Assembly (NCBI GenBank): GCA_015680685.1 | Contig: MNCI01007975.1 | Coordinates: 101,761 to 165,760, forward strand | Reading direction: 5' to 3' | Length of the DNA: 64,000 nucleotides | Origin: Gnetum montanum | Lineage: Eukaryota; Streptophyta; Gnetopsida; Gnetales; Gnetaceae | Shown: positions 33,035 through 43,672 of the stretch, piece after piece | Numbering within the stretch: the first letter of the stretch is position 1 | Layout: each line of letters opens with the position of its first letter | The notes under the pieces: model-generated | What the model was told of the DNA's origin: nothing | Seen by the model: the letters and a program-made list of their open reading frames with translations, nothing else | The model's database searches: none | Position numbers and translations under genes: made by a program

Positions 33035-34646
33035 GTCAAGCGGATGATGGGAATTCATCGTGACCTTTCCACGCCTTTGACGATAGCAGGACCACAGGAT
33101 AAGCTCACAAGGCAGTTGAACCTCGACATGATCGATTGGGGGTTGACCACAACCAGCACTATAAACCTTAGAGGCATCCCCAGACTGGCCCGAGTATCCG
33201 GTCAAGACTCTAGACTTAGAAGTCAGGGATGTGCCTGAGGACCCTCTCACCGAAACACCTATAACCACGTCAAAAGGGGAGGTGAAAACACTAAAACTCA
33301 GCTCCCTCCTAGACATGCAAATGCATAAATATTTAGCTAAAGTCCTGCAAGATAACACCGACGTTTTTGCATGGTCATACAGTGACATGCCAGGTCTGGA
33401 TCCGTGACTAGTTCAACATAACATCATCCTAGATCCACGCATGAAAGCGGTCAAGTAGAAGGCTCGTAAAATTAAGCCAGAAATAGCGTTAGCTGTAAGA
33501 GACGAAATCACTAAACTCTACCAAGCAGGTTTCATCCGTGCGGTTGACTATTCAGAGTGGGTGTCCAATGTTTTCGTAGTTTCAAAGAAAATGGGAGGGA
33601 TACAAATATGTATAGACTTTCGAGATTTAAATAAAGCAATGATTAAGGACGACTTCCCACTCCCAAGCATCGATCAGCTTATTGACACCACGACCGGTCA
33701 TGCTTTGTTGTCCTTCATGGATGGTTTCATACAACCAAATTCGTATTAACCTAGAGCACCAGTTGTCCACAACCTTCATGACCTCGTGGGGGACCTTCTG
33801 CTATACCATGATGCCTTTCGGGCTCAAAAATGCTGGAGTAACTTACTAGCGAGCCATGACTTACATTTTCAGCGAATACGTCCTAGAAACTTTAAATGAC
33901 TACGTAGATGATATAGCTGGTAAATCCAAGGAAGCAGCTGACCACACACATGATCTAGGGGTAGTCCTCAAATGCTGCCGAATGCATGATCTACGCCTCA
34001 ACCCTAAGAAGTGCATCTTCGGAGTAAGAACCGGACGCATGCTAGGATTCATGGTATCAGAGGTAGGAATACAGGTGGACCCTGACAAAGTCAAGACCAT
34101 CGTTAACCTAGCACCCCCCACGAACCTTAAAGAGTTATGCGATTTACAAGGAAGAGTGCAATTCATCTGTAGGTTTATAGCAAGATTGACCAATAAGTTA
34201 CACCCCATGCAACATCTTTTAAAGAAGGGGGTTAACTTCGAATGGACAACTCAATGTCAACAAGCCTTTGACAACTTGAAAGAAGAGCTCTCGCACCTCC
34301 CAACCATGCATCCGCCACATGGTAATAAACCCTTTTTCATGTATCTTGCCACCTCCGATATGTCTATCGCTGCACTGTTGTGTCAAAAAAGGGATGATGA
34401 TTCTGAGATACCGGTATATTATCTAAGTCACGCGCTAGTAGCACATGAGACAAGGTACAACGAAGTAGAAAGGAACTGCCTAGTCCTAGTATTCACACTG
34501 AGAAAGTGGCGACACTATCTATTCTGTAGCACAACTAATATCATTTGCAAAAGCAATGTACTTTGGGCTATCATCAACAACTTGTACGAAAACAATAGGA
34601 TAGCCCAATGGAATCAGATGCTATGCTTGGGTACACGAGTGCAATA
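33035..34646 (+). pseudogene. pol: RT and RNase H of element D
   Basis: The reading starts VKRMMGIHRDLSTPLTIAG. RT blocks are AGFIRAVDYSEWVSNVFVV, QICIDFRDLNKA, DDFPLPSIDQLID, MPFGLKNAG and the catalytic NDYVDD (about 33897-33914), then KKCIFGVRTGRMLGFMVSE. RNase H starts NKPFFMYLATSDMSIAALLC and reads YYLSHALVAHETRYNEVERN. It stops at CKSNVLWAIINNLYENNRIA near 34600, after which the sequence jumps to integrase. The rest of RNase H and the second archaeal-type RNase H typical of the lineage are therefore deleted. A frameshift lies near 33730. Confidence 0.85.
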
Positions 34647-35632
34647 GCACCCAGAGCTATGGCTGCCAAAATCAGATGCTTAGGGTACTACTGGCCTCAC
34701 ATGGAACGTGACTGCCTGTCAAAAGTCAAAACATGTGACACGTGCCAAAGATACGCAAATCTCATACACATAGTGCCTACTGACTTGCACCCTACTCAAA
34801 TCACGTGGCTCTTTCAATGATGGGGGTTAGACCTCATAGGGCCTACCACGCCTAAGTCTTCTGCAGGGCATAGCTTCATCATTACCACCACTGAATATTT
34901 CACTAAGTGGGTGGAGGCCATCCCCCTAAGAAAGACCACGTTGCAGCAAACTTAGGTTTGGACTTCCAATGACCATTGTGACCAACAATGGGCCGCAGTT
35001 CAGCAGTATGGAAACCTGAACCTTCTGCAGTAACCTAAGCATTAAATAATCATTTTTCCCCTTACTATCTGTAGGCGAATGGACAAGCGGAAGCTACAAA
35101 TAAGTCCATCATCAACTTGCTGAAGCGGATGCTTAACAATAGCAAGAGGCGGTGGCACGAGCAAATCCTCTACATCCTGTGGGCTTACAGAATGACGTGC
35201 CAAATGACGACAAGTAAGACCCCTTGCAGTCTTGTTTATGGATTTGAAGCTGTGTTGCCTCTTGAGTTGTAGGTACCATCGCTCCGGATGATCCTCGCAG
35301 ATGCCGTAAGCAAAGCCCAGAACAACAAGTCGCACATCATCGACCTAGACTCAGTGGAGGAGGAGCGCGTGCAGACTCTGAAATGCATTGAGCACTACCA
35401 AAGCAAGCAGCAGCAGAAGCACCGTGTAGACCTACATCGACGGCTAGTGCAGAAGGGAGACCTCGTCCTCAAGGCCACCCGGGAACACGTGAGCAAATTT
35501 TCAGCCAACTGGGAAGGCCCTTACGTGGTTACCAAAGCCTTCGAGAATGGAGCCTTTAAGTTAGTAGAAATGAACAGCAACGAGCTCGCCAACCTAGTGA
35601 ACCACTCGTACCTCAAGCCATACTACGTTTGA
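34647..35632 (+). pseudogene. pol: Integrase of element D
   Basis: The N-domain is truncated: only LGYYWPHMERDC and CDTCQRYANLIH remain, without the two His. The core has WGLDLIGPTTPKSSAGH (Asp 1), TNNGPQF where the second catalytic Asp is Asn, and ANGQAEATNK (Glu). A TAG precedes the Ala where sister families read Gln. The C-terminus NWEGPYVVTKAFENGAFKLV to YLKPYYV is intact and diagnostic of Ogre-type elements. Confidence 0.82.
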
Positions 35633-35639
35633 AGTACCG

Positions 35640-35905
35640 CAGCAATGGTGTCGACCACCATCTGCTACGATGTTAAATTGGCGACAACGCCGAGCAGCAT
35701 TCGTAATGACGATAAACTAGCAACACCGAGCACCGTTTGCTACGACGTTAAACTAGCGATCACAGCAAGTAGCGTCCGCTACGACGATAAATTGGCATGT
35801 ACGGTCTGCTGGGACCTTAAACCAACACAGCGGTCTGTTGAGACCTTAAACCAGCACACGGTCTACCAAGATCTTAAACTGGGTTCGCGTTGCACCCTCA
35901 GCATA
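35640..35905 (+). repeat. Short tandem repeats downstream of integrase in D
   Basis: About seven diverged units share GCTACGACGTTAAACTAGCG, with variants ACGATAAACTAG and ACCTTAAACCAGCAC. The period is roughly 30 to 45 bases. Tat-lineage 3' regions are known to spawn such arrays. Confidence 0.75.
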
Positions 35906-36911
35906 CACCAGCACTAGCCACACATTGGGCAAGAAAACATGATGCTAACGCATGGGTGGATCACCGTAGCTCCAGAATGTGATTCACGATGCACTGAGAA
36001 CCTGGTCTGGAACATGCGCGGTGTCGCCACCCTAGGCATCATGTTGACTCTCCGAAGATGCCGCACGGCATCATGTTGGCTCTCTGAACCTCTTGTCGCC
36101 ACGACCCAGTGTCTTAGCGGTGGTTCTGGAGTTAGCTCAGGTGTCTGGAGTGACGACAGTATTGTGGCCTAGCCACAATATTGTTGCTCATTCGCCCTAC
36201 CGATGCCTGGGTTTACAAAAACTTTAGCTATGTGGTAGCTGATCTCATAGCTGAACCGGGAATGCAAACCACTGGTAGGGACTCCAGAGGATCTGCACCC
36301 ACATGCAACTCCTAGCGCCTTTAGGACCAGCTCCACCGTGCTGATGTTGCCGAAGCCACCGTTGGCCTTCCGACTTTGGACACCTCGCACCAGCTAGAGT
36401 GTCCAAGAGTAACAACAATGCTAGCAACCAGCAAGACCTTTGCCCTTGCAAGCATGTCTTTCCACAGTAGCAAATGCTACCGTGTCATGAAGTGAGTGCC
36501 TCGACTAGCCTAGCCACTGCAAAGTGTAAACTCCCATGGTGCGCGTAACATAGATCGCCGCCAGGGGAACACCATTGCAAGTTCAATGTCGCGCGTAACA
36601 CAGCTCACTGCATGGAACACATTCGTAAGCAGGTCAAAACCCTTCACGGATGTAACACAGCTCATCCTGTGAAGGAAACACCTGTTCTACAAGAGGTTGA
36701 AGAACAACACCAGCCGAAGATGAAAACACGGATGAATCCCTCAGAGCATTCTGACGAGGGATTCTGCTAAACATCATCTTCGCTCTTTGCCTTAACCTCT
36801 GCACAATTAATGCAACACTCTGAAGTGTGGTCAAGCGACGTTCGATAGTCACCAAATGACGACCTTAGCAGTTTGCTTGCTGTGACGTTCGATAGTCACC
36901 AAACGACGTTC
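35906..36911 (+). other. 3' noncoding region of element D
   Basis: No gene is recognised. GTAACACAGCTCA-like words recur three times between 36545 and 36665. A direct repeat GACGTTCGATAGTCACCAAA occurs at about 36838 and 36882, just before the palindrome at the LTR junction. Confidence 0.6.
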
Positions 36912-36990
36912 GTACTTTTTTGGGGTGTTTCATTGGCCCCTCTTCTGGACGTCGACAAAGAGGGGCCAATGAAACACCCCAAAAAAATAC
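36912..36990. repeat. Palindrome spanning polypurine tract and LTR start of D
   Basis: Left arm 36912-36944 and right arm 36958-36990 are 33 bp each with one mismatch, around a 13-base loop containing GACGTCGAC. The right arm is the polypurine tract plus the first 21 bases of the LTR. Confidence 0.9.
36958..36969 (+). promoter_or_regulatory. Polypurine tract of element D
   Basis: AAGAGGGGCCAA lies directly before the LTR start TGAAACACCCC. Confidence 0.85.
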
Positions 36991-38624
36991 GAGGTCATCC
37001 TGGCTTCACTAGGCCTTGCAATCTGCGCAGCACTACAACAGTTCTCCAAGAGGAGAACGCTCTAAGTTTAGGCTGGCCAGTTCGGCAAATTTTCTACTTT
37101 AGATGTCAATAGGTTCTAAGGGTCATCCTGCCTATCCACCTAAACAACCCACTCAGTCGACAACGTACTCAAAATAACGCGGAGTTGGCAGCAACACTCT
37201 TGGTGCACGAAAAGTAGTTCGGCAAGTTTTTTAAGTTGCGAAGTCGGCTACGCTACGCTACGCTACGCTACGCTACGCTGTGTAGCGTAGCATGTTTCAG
37301 AAGATGATTGTAGAACGAAACAAGACATCAATTGTACATTCAACCTCCTCGCCTCGCTTCAGGTCCTGCAACGATGTCCCTTTCCATCAGGAAGTGGCGG
37401 ATTATGTTTGCTGCTACGCTACACTGAGTTACAAGGCGCAACAAGGTGTAGCATTCCTGTGGAAGAGACAGAGGACAACTCGAAGAGCAAGAGCAAAAAA
37501 ATATGTAAGTCTTACACTGCAGGAAATAAAGTCTAGCAAATCGACGAAGTTTCTGCGACTAAGGATAGTTGCTACGCTACGCTATGCTGCACAGCGTAGC
37601 AAGAATGCAGTGCAGACATTGACATCATGCCACGCCAAATGTGCCACGCTGCAATGCATAGCAAGGTATGAAGGTGGTTGCATGACATCAATGCACCCCA
37701 CCGAACCACTGGCATGCACCCCTAAGTGCTGACAGCATGATGATGACATGTCAGATCCACAGTTGCAACGCTCACAATGGTCATGAGCTTAACGGCCACG
37801 TTGGCACGTGTGGCATGAGCAAGTCAACAGAAATCCAGAGCACGTGGCATCCAGACTATCCCACTTGCATACCCTCAATCCTATAAATACCCCGACAAGC
37901 AGCATTCAAAGGATCTCTCTTTTTTCACTTTTTTTAAAAAAAAAACTTTAGAGGGGGCTTTTTTACTCTCTTCGGGCTTTGACTTTCTCTCCGGTTTCAG
38001 TTCTGCTGTTCTTGAGCTCTCTGGCTCCCTAGAGCTCTTTTGAACTAATACTCTCTCTGATCCAGCAGCAAGCATTGTAAAGTTCCTATTCAGCATTATA
38101 AACAGCAGCCATTTTCGGTTGACATTCCATTCCGCGTCCCCCCTTTCTTCTACCACCTTGGTAAAACCCTGCATTGTCAGTCCCAAAGTCCGCGCCTGAG
38201 CGCCCAAGTTGTTCGCCTAATGCATTTGGGTTACTCTCGAGGCCTCTGCACTACGCCACGCTGTGCAACCGGCGAGACAAATTTGTAGCTTTTGAGCGGT
38301 GCATTTTCCTAACTATGCTTTACTTGGTTTTTTAACATTGTTGCATGTTGCATTATTTCCTATTTTATCTATTTTTAAGCATCATTTCATTTGTTTATCT
38401 GTTTCCCCGTTTATTGCTCTGCATTTTCATTCCTGTTTCAATACATACGTTGCAAAAGGCTATATAGACGCCGATGTAACTCCTTGTCTGATCGACCAGA
38501 CCGTTCAGGGTGCCCCATATCCGCATGCATTCCCAGCATGGCCCTCCCGCGGGTACGGGGTTGAGACTATCGTGTTCACCGACCTCTTGGTGTTTTCCAG
38601 CCGCCGACATTTTCGGTCACTACA
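36970..38624 (+). repeat. 3' LTR of element D
   Basis: It is 1,655 bp with a TATA box at 37881-37889. A perfect CTACG array at 37246-37277 faces GTGTAGCGTAGC in inverted orientation. The LTR ends GGTCACTACA, followed by TATAG. Confidence 0.92.
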
Positions 38625-38681
38625 TATAGGATTAATTTGTATTATTTACTTGAGTTTTAACAAAAAAAGGGAAGCATGTTC

Positions 38682-39032
38682 TTAAAGAAATGTTGCCTTG
38701 ACTTTCTTCCCTTTCTTTGAAAAGATAAACCCTTGAGATTTATTCTCAACACCAGGATCATGAAGAAAGGCATTATCTTGATCTTCATCTTTTCCAAGGT
38801 CTTTATTTTTAAAAGGAAGATCATCTTCAAGGGATGGCATTGAGGAATGTCTTGAATAGGCTCTTGGTGAAGAATTACATGAATTATACCCTTTCTTGGA
38901 TGCTTTTGGTGAGGTAGCATATCCTTTATTCTCTTCACTATTTTCAAGTTTTTCAACAATGACCATGAGAGCATTTCCCATGTCATCCATGTTTCTTGCC
39001 AAAGCTTGAACTATCTTCTTCTTTGGAGGCAT
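38682..39032 (-). CDS. 116-codon basic ORF of unknown function
   Basis: It begins MPPKKKIVQALARNMDDMGN and has a Ser/Lys-rich middle and a KKGKKVKA tail. It is not recognised. It sits 420 bases after a possible LTR end (39450) on the same strand, so it could be the N-terminus of a gag gene cut by element D, whose right end is 58 bases past the stop. It could also be chance. Confidence 0.3.
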   Translation of the reverse strand: MPPKKKIVQALARNMDDMGNALMVIVEKLENSEENKGYATSPKASKKGYNSCNSSPRAYSRHSSMPSLEDDLPFKNKDLGKDEDQDNAFLHDPGVENKSQGFIFSKKGKKVKATFL

Positions 39033-39449
39033 GTTGGAAATTGATCTAAAAGGTAAATTTCACAAAATTCTACAAGGAAAAGTAAAATATTCAATATTTC
39101 TTAAAGAATCAAACCAAGAATACTCAAATCTTAAGAGAAATGAGGGCAAGATCTTCAAACCCTAGCTAGTACAAGCCAAAGAGTGTCCAATTCTACAATT
39201 ATCTTCAAATTCTTGAAAGATATGCCAAACTTAAAAATTAAAGAAAAAAATTTCAAACCCTGAGATGAGTGGAATAATTAGCAAGAGAAAATTCATCCAA
39301 GATTGAGAATTTGGAGTGATTCTTTGCAATTGAGATGAGAATTATCCACTTGAATGTAATTTTCTTCAATTCCAAGCACTCTTATACTGATCTAATGAGG
39401 ATCTTCCTTGGATTTCATAGTCTAAGCTCTCTCTCACTGCCAAAAACAA

Positions 39450-40429
39450 TAAATTTGATTAAGAAAGGAAAATAAAAGCTTTATTCTTACTCAAATGAAG
39501 AATTTACAACTGAAAGAACCACACATTCCCAAGAATAGGTAAGAGATTCAATTAATTCCTGACACCATACTCAAACAAAGCAATCATGCATACAATGATG
39601 AAAATTAAGGCAATTGATTAAGGCTTTCTCTCTCTCTCTCTCTACTCTCTCTTCTCATAGTTCTCCACACAATGGCCAATAATGGCTTACTAACTAGAAG
39701 AACAAGAGTGCTCAAGACAAGCATCACACTATGTTTTCAAAGACACTCTCTTAAGGTTCTCTTACTGTGCTCTTGAGACTAGCCTCCTTCTTTGAGACTA
39801 AGCTTCTCCCTTTAGATGAGCTTGCTCAAACTTAGGTCTTTGATTTCTTTTTACAGCTTTCCAGGTAACCCCTTGTCTTCCCTCCAATTTTGAATTCAAT
39901 TTAAAGTTTGTTGGAATTTGTATGTGACATCTTAGAGAAGTAGGAGAACTATTGTTTGAGTGTAGAGATGTCAGAGGAGACATCTTGAATCAAGTTGAGA
40001 TATATTGGAAATGCATGAGACATCTTAGGTGTAGTTAAAATGTCTTACAGGAGGCTAAGATGTTTCACATGCCAAGGCTAAAAATAAAGATGTTTATTTT
40101 GAGGTCTAAAACCTCCAAACACGTCCAAAAAGTCTCCATTAATCCCAAAACCTCTTAAATGTATCAAAATAGGCCTAAGACATTCCTAAACATGCTAAAC
40201 TCTACAAAAGACCTAATCATTAGGGAGATTGTACATTGGTCTATTTGATATTCACATCATAAGATACCATAAATGTAGGTGATGCACATATTTATATAGG
40301 CTAAGGACTAGATAGCATCAACACATATGCATCAACATATCAAAGGATATGTTGATAGAGATGTATCGATGAGGCTACGTTGATGCATACTTATCAATGT
40401 AGCTGACTTATTGACTCTTCATCATACCC
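39450..40429 (-). repeat. LTR-like block E (third U3 type)
   Basis: On the minus strand it starts TGATGAAGAGTC just after a polypurine-like CAATGATGGGGGTA (40430-40443). The U3 holds TTGATGCAT/ATCGATACATC palindromes, a TATA box (CCTATATAAATATG, near 40295) and AATAAAGC near 39475. A left boundary near 39450 (GGCA then GTGAGAG) is a guess. The body does not resemble the R-U5 of the other Athila-like LTRs. Confidence 0.5.
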
Positions 40430-40699
40430 CCATCATTGATTGAAAACTCGTCCTTGAGTGCACAAAAATAAGATTGAGTTGTTTACAAAAATTTTTGGGA
40501 AGATGGAACTAACTATTGAGTCACTAACAACTAACAACTTTGAGTATCATACTATAAAATATTAAAGCATTTACAATGAGGTTTGTCAAAATTGAACATA
40601 ATATAAAATTTGGGAAGTTGTTTATTGCACACAATTAGCAAGCCATTTATTGTAAAAAATTGACTAGGATAGAGTCATCACACTATGCCCAAAGGTAGA
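40430..40699 (-). other. Athila-like 3' noncoding remnant next to LTR E
   Basis: On the minus strand GGACGAGTTTTCAATCAATG then ATGGGGGTA matches the stretch before the 3' LTR in A, F and G. Further right, diverged similarity to the same region continues for about 150 bases. Nothing codes. Confidence 0.5.
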
Positions 40700-41701
40700 G
40701 GCTCCTACAACTTGGATGAACCTTCCTTTTATCCTAGTCTAGTTGGTAGCCTCGACTACCTTGTTTCTGCTGCTACCATGTTTAAAATCTTAAATGCATC
40801 CAACACTGCCATTATTTTCTCTTCTTTTCTTTGTAGATAGTTATTGGTTCATGTAGCATCGCCTAGACTAGTTGGTGCGAGTATGACCCATGGGCAAGAC
40901 AATGTTAGAAACATTTCCTTCATATTGATAAACCAAGCTACAAATTGCTTATGCTTAATGTTGAACTTTCGTACAAGGTTTCGTAGCTTCTAGTGGTCAT
41001 TCATTCTTCACGTTAGGTTCTTAACAACTCATCATTAATCCTCGAATTTTCTCTTGAAAATCTCAAGCTTTGCATTACCTACTTCCAGCTTTTGCTTCAT
41101 CTCCTTGTGAAAGTTGAACTTGTTTTCATAGAGGTAGGAGCTAGTCATCTACTTATCTAATTCTAACCTCAGTCATCCTATAGATAGCATCATTAAATTT
41201 GCATATCATAGATTGGATAACTCTATGTATTTTATTATTTTCTCAATTTGCAACTTCTTTAAGTGAATTTCTACTTGATTATATGCATTTAGTCCATAAA
41301 AAATGGGCTATCATGCATTGCCTCTTTACTAGAGTTGTTAGAGGGCTTCATTTAACTTGGCCTTGCCAACTTGATTTTCTTCTCATTCACTTCCTTGAGC
41401 ATTCTTACCTAGTCCCTATATTGATTTTTTACTTTTTCATATTTTAAGGCTTCATTTTTCTTGGTGGAAATCTCAACGACAATCTTTTGGTGAATGGCCA
41501 GGACCTTCTCCATTGAAAAATTTTTGTTCTCAATAATCAACTTTCTAACATCATGATTCACCTTGATGAGCTATTCCTTTTGCTAGTAGATATTCCAATA
41601 GTTGCTCCCTCTATGTTTTAGCTTTCTGCAGATGTGGATTTTTCTTGATCAGATCATTCTTCTTCCTACATGTGTCTAGGAGATCATTGTTGGTTAATCT
41701 A
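40700..41701 (-). pseudogene. Coiled-coil gene remnant
   Basis: Minus-strand frames, joined through stops and shifts, read NNDLLDTCRKKNDLIKKNPH then REQLLEYLLA (41600-41690). A Lys/Glu-rich helix follows (KVNHDVRKLIIENKN, KYEKVKNQY), then a tail with FVAWFINMKEMFL and MAVLDAFKILNMVAAE. The RKKNDLIKKNP word resembles RSKNDLLINHNP in exon 7 of the antisense gene of element D. The block begins after an AG that could be a splice acceptor. It may be a second, older relative of that gene; the evidence is thin. Confidence 0.35.
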
Positions 41702-41871
41702 AAAAGGGTTCAATTTTTTTTCAAAGGAAAATAAAAAAGCATACCTGTATTCTACGGCATAGCTACATACTCGCATTTCAATTGCCTCTGACTGTATTTG
41801 GTGTTTTGATAGACGGTGGACAAAGTTTGTGCAGAAATTAACAATCACGTTTCTAATTCATGGTAGAAGCA

Positions 41872-41955
41872 CCCCTTAACCCTATGACTTATTAGGTTGC
41901 TGTAATTGACGCACCATTAATTTCAATAAAAATTCTTTTCGGAGTCCGACACCCC
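41872..41955 (+). mobile_element. 84-bp truncated copy of the LINE 3' end
   Basis: It is flanked by a perfect 19-bp duplication CTAATTCATGGTAGAAGCA (41853-41871 and 41956-41974). The insert ends TCGGAGTCCGACACCCC, matching the 3' end of the LINE at 43418 (GGGGTCCGACACCCCCCC). It is a 5'-truncated retroposed fragment in plus orientation. Confidence 0.75.
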
Positions 41956-42480
41956 CTAATTCATGGTAGAAGCAAATTAGGTTGCCTAGGTTACCGCAAT
42001 TTCTTTCATATTCGTGGCAGAAAAACAACTTAAGTATTCGACCCTGTTTGACGATCACGACAACGATCAAGGTTTTTAACCAATACATAAAAAAAGAAAA
42101 AACAGGATACCATCTTCAGCCGATCGAGGATTCACCTGACATCATTGTGCGTTTTGCATAGTCTGGGGAGCTGTACTCTTCGCAGAGAGAAAACAGCATA
42201 AGGTAAAAGTTGCAAGGACCAAAACTGATTTAAGATTTATCGTATTTTGAATCATTTAGATTTTTCAACATGGATAGCTCACAAGATAGTTGTGCTTGCA
42301 TACCTTAGCTGCTTCCATGGATGGTGGCCTTATCCAAAGGAAATTTTTTTTTATCGTGAGGGGTAAAAAGTCCTCCCATGTGAGGTATTAGGTTGATCTA
42401 TAACTCATGCACTATTTTTTCTAGGACCTCACCTTACTATAATGAACATTGAGCCTTTAAGTAATGAGCCTTTATGATAG

Positions 42481-42564
42481 CCAACCTTATTTTCTTGACA
42501 CAAAGGTAAGATGATGATGATAACCAACCCCATTTTGTTGGGACAAGGTTAGGATGATGATGAT
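42481..42564 (+). repeat. Tandem pair of SINE-tail-like sequences
   Basis: CCAACCCCATTTTGTTGGGA then CAAGGTTAGG(ATG)n at 42524-42564 is preceded by a diverged copy at 42481-42521. The form recalls the 3' end of plant tRNA-derived SINEs (inference). No RNA polymerase III boxes were found nearby by eye. Confidence 0.35.
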
Positions 42565-43401
42565 AAGAGGAGAACTTTACAACTCAATATTACTCACAAG
42601 CATTAAACCCATAATTTCAAATCAAGAATCTTGCTACAAGGCTAATATCCTTTTTTTTTAAAAAAATAAGTAATAGACATAGTAAAATAAGTCTTTACCA
42701 TCCTAACCCCTCAAGTTTGCAAAGCCCTTACCCCACTTGAAGATGTAGTTATTATTATGATGCTTGTTGTCTAATTTGCAACAAAATTACTAGAAGATGT
42801 GACAAGTTTTCGCTCATCTATTTGTAAATATACATTCTAAGAATCAATAGAAATTTTTGCATTAGTAGAAAAAATAAAAATTTCAACATTGGTAAAAGAA
42901 ATTGAAAGTAATTTAGAATCCTCTATAGGGAAGAGATAATTCAGAGAAATTAATTCTTCTAACAAAATCCTAGCTCGATTAGCATTCTTTATCAAATAAG
43001 AATTTGGATTTACTTCGTGGATCATCCCTAGTTGTTGAGGAGAAAGCAATTGTTATTTCCATGATGTCATTATGAAGAAAACCTTTCAAATTTTCATCCT
43101 TGAGATTGACAAAACTTCAAATGAACCAGAAACCCAATGCAAAATCAAATATATGAGACTTCATGAAACATCCTACATTTGAAATAACTTTTACGTATAA
43201 AAAACCAAAATTTAAAAGTTAAAAGTAAGATAATTAGATTTCAATGAAATCATTAATTCCTTCACTATAGGCAACTTTATAAACTAACACTTCTAGGATT
43301 ATTTTTTATCTATACATGTTCTTTCTTGATGTGATAATGATGATGAGGACATCAGCCCACCTCTTTTCTATATTATTTATCATCAATAATGTTTAAATAT
43401 T
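42565..43401. other. AT-rich stretch with one small unknown ORF
   Basis: A 70-codon minus frame at 42837-43049 contains NRARILLEELISLNYLFPIE. I cannot place it, and it may be a degraded host or TE fragment. Nothing else is supported. Confidence 0.3.
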
Positions 43402-43417
43402 GTTAGGTATATTTAGT

Positions 43418-43672
43418 GGGGGGGTGTCGGACCCCAAAAAGAGAATTTTATTAATTAAATGAGATAAAGTACATGATTAACATCTGAACATATTGATGGA
43501 TAAATAGGGAGAAGAACAATGACAAATGCAGATGTTGAAGGAAAACATCTTGATACATAATCCTTCACAGGGTGTGGGAGTACATTCCAAAAAGCAACCT
43601 TATGTTGGGAATCAATAAGAACTGCGAGTTAATAAGACCAGGAGAACAACAAAGAGCTAAAAATGCTCAAAA
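43418..43672 (-). other. LINE 3' untranslated region
   Basis: It runs from the ORF2 stop to the 3' end. The last bases on the minus strand form a hairpin GGGGT-CCGAC-ACCCC with extra C, preceded by AATAAAATTCTC. Confidence 0.75.

Larger units (their letters stand above)
21147..38624 (+). mobile_element. Complete Ogre-like (Tat lineage) element D, 17.5 kb
   Basis: LTRs of 1,654 and 1,655 bp (TGAAACACCCC to GGTCACTACA) and a TATAG duplication at 21142-21146 and 38625-38629 define it. It contains a primer site, tandem repeats, gag, protease, a 5.6-kb spacer with an antisense gene, RT, RNase H, integrase, a repeat-rich 3' region and a polypurine tract. RT (KELCDLQGRVQFICRFI) and the integrase tail (NWEGPYVVTKAFENGAF) are Ogre-type. 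The archaeal-type second RNase H expected in this lineage is absent through a deletion. The LTRs differ at about one base in ten over the first 200 bases by eye. Confidence 0.9.
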
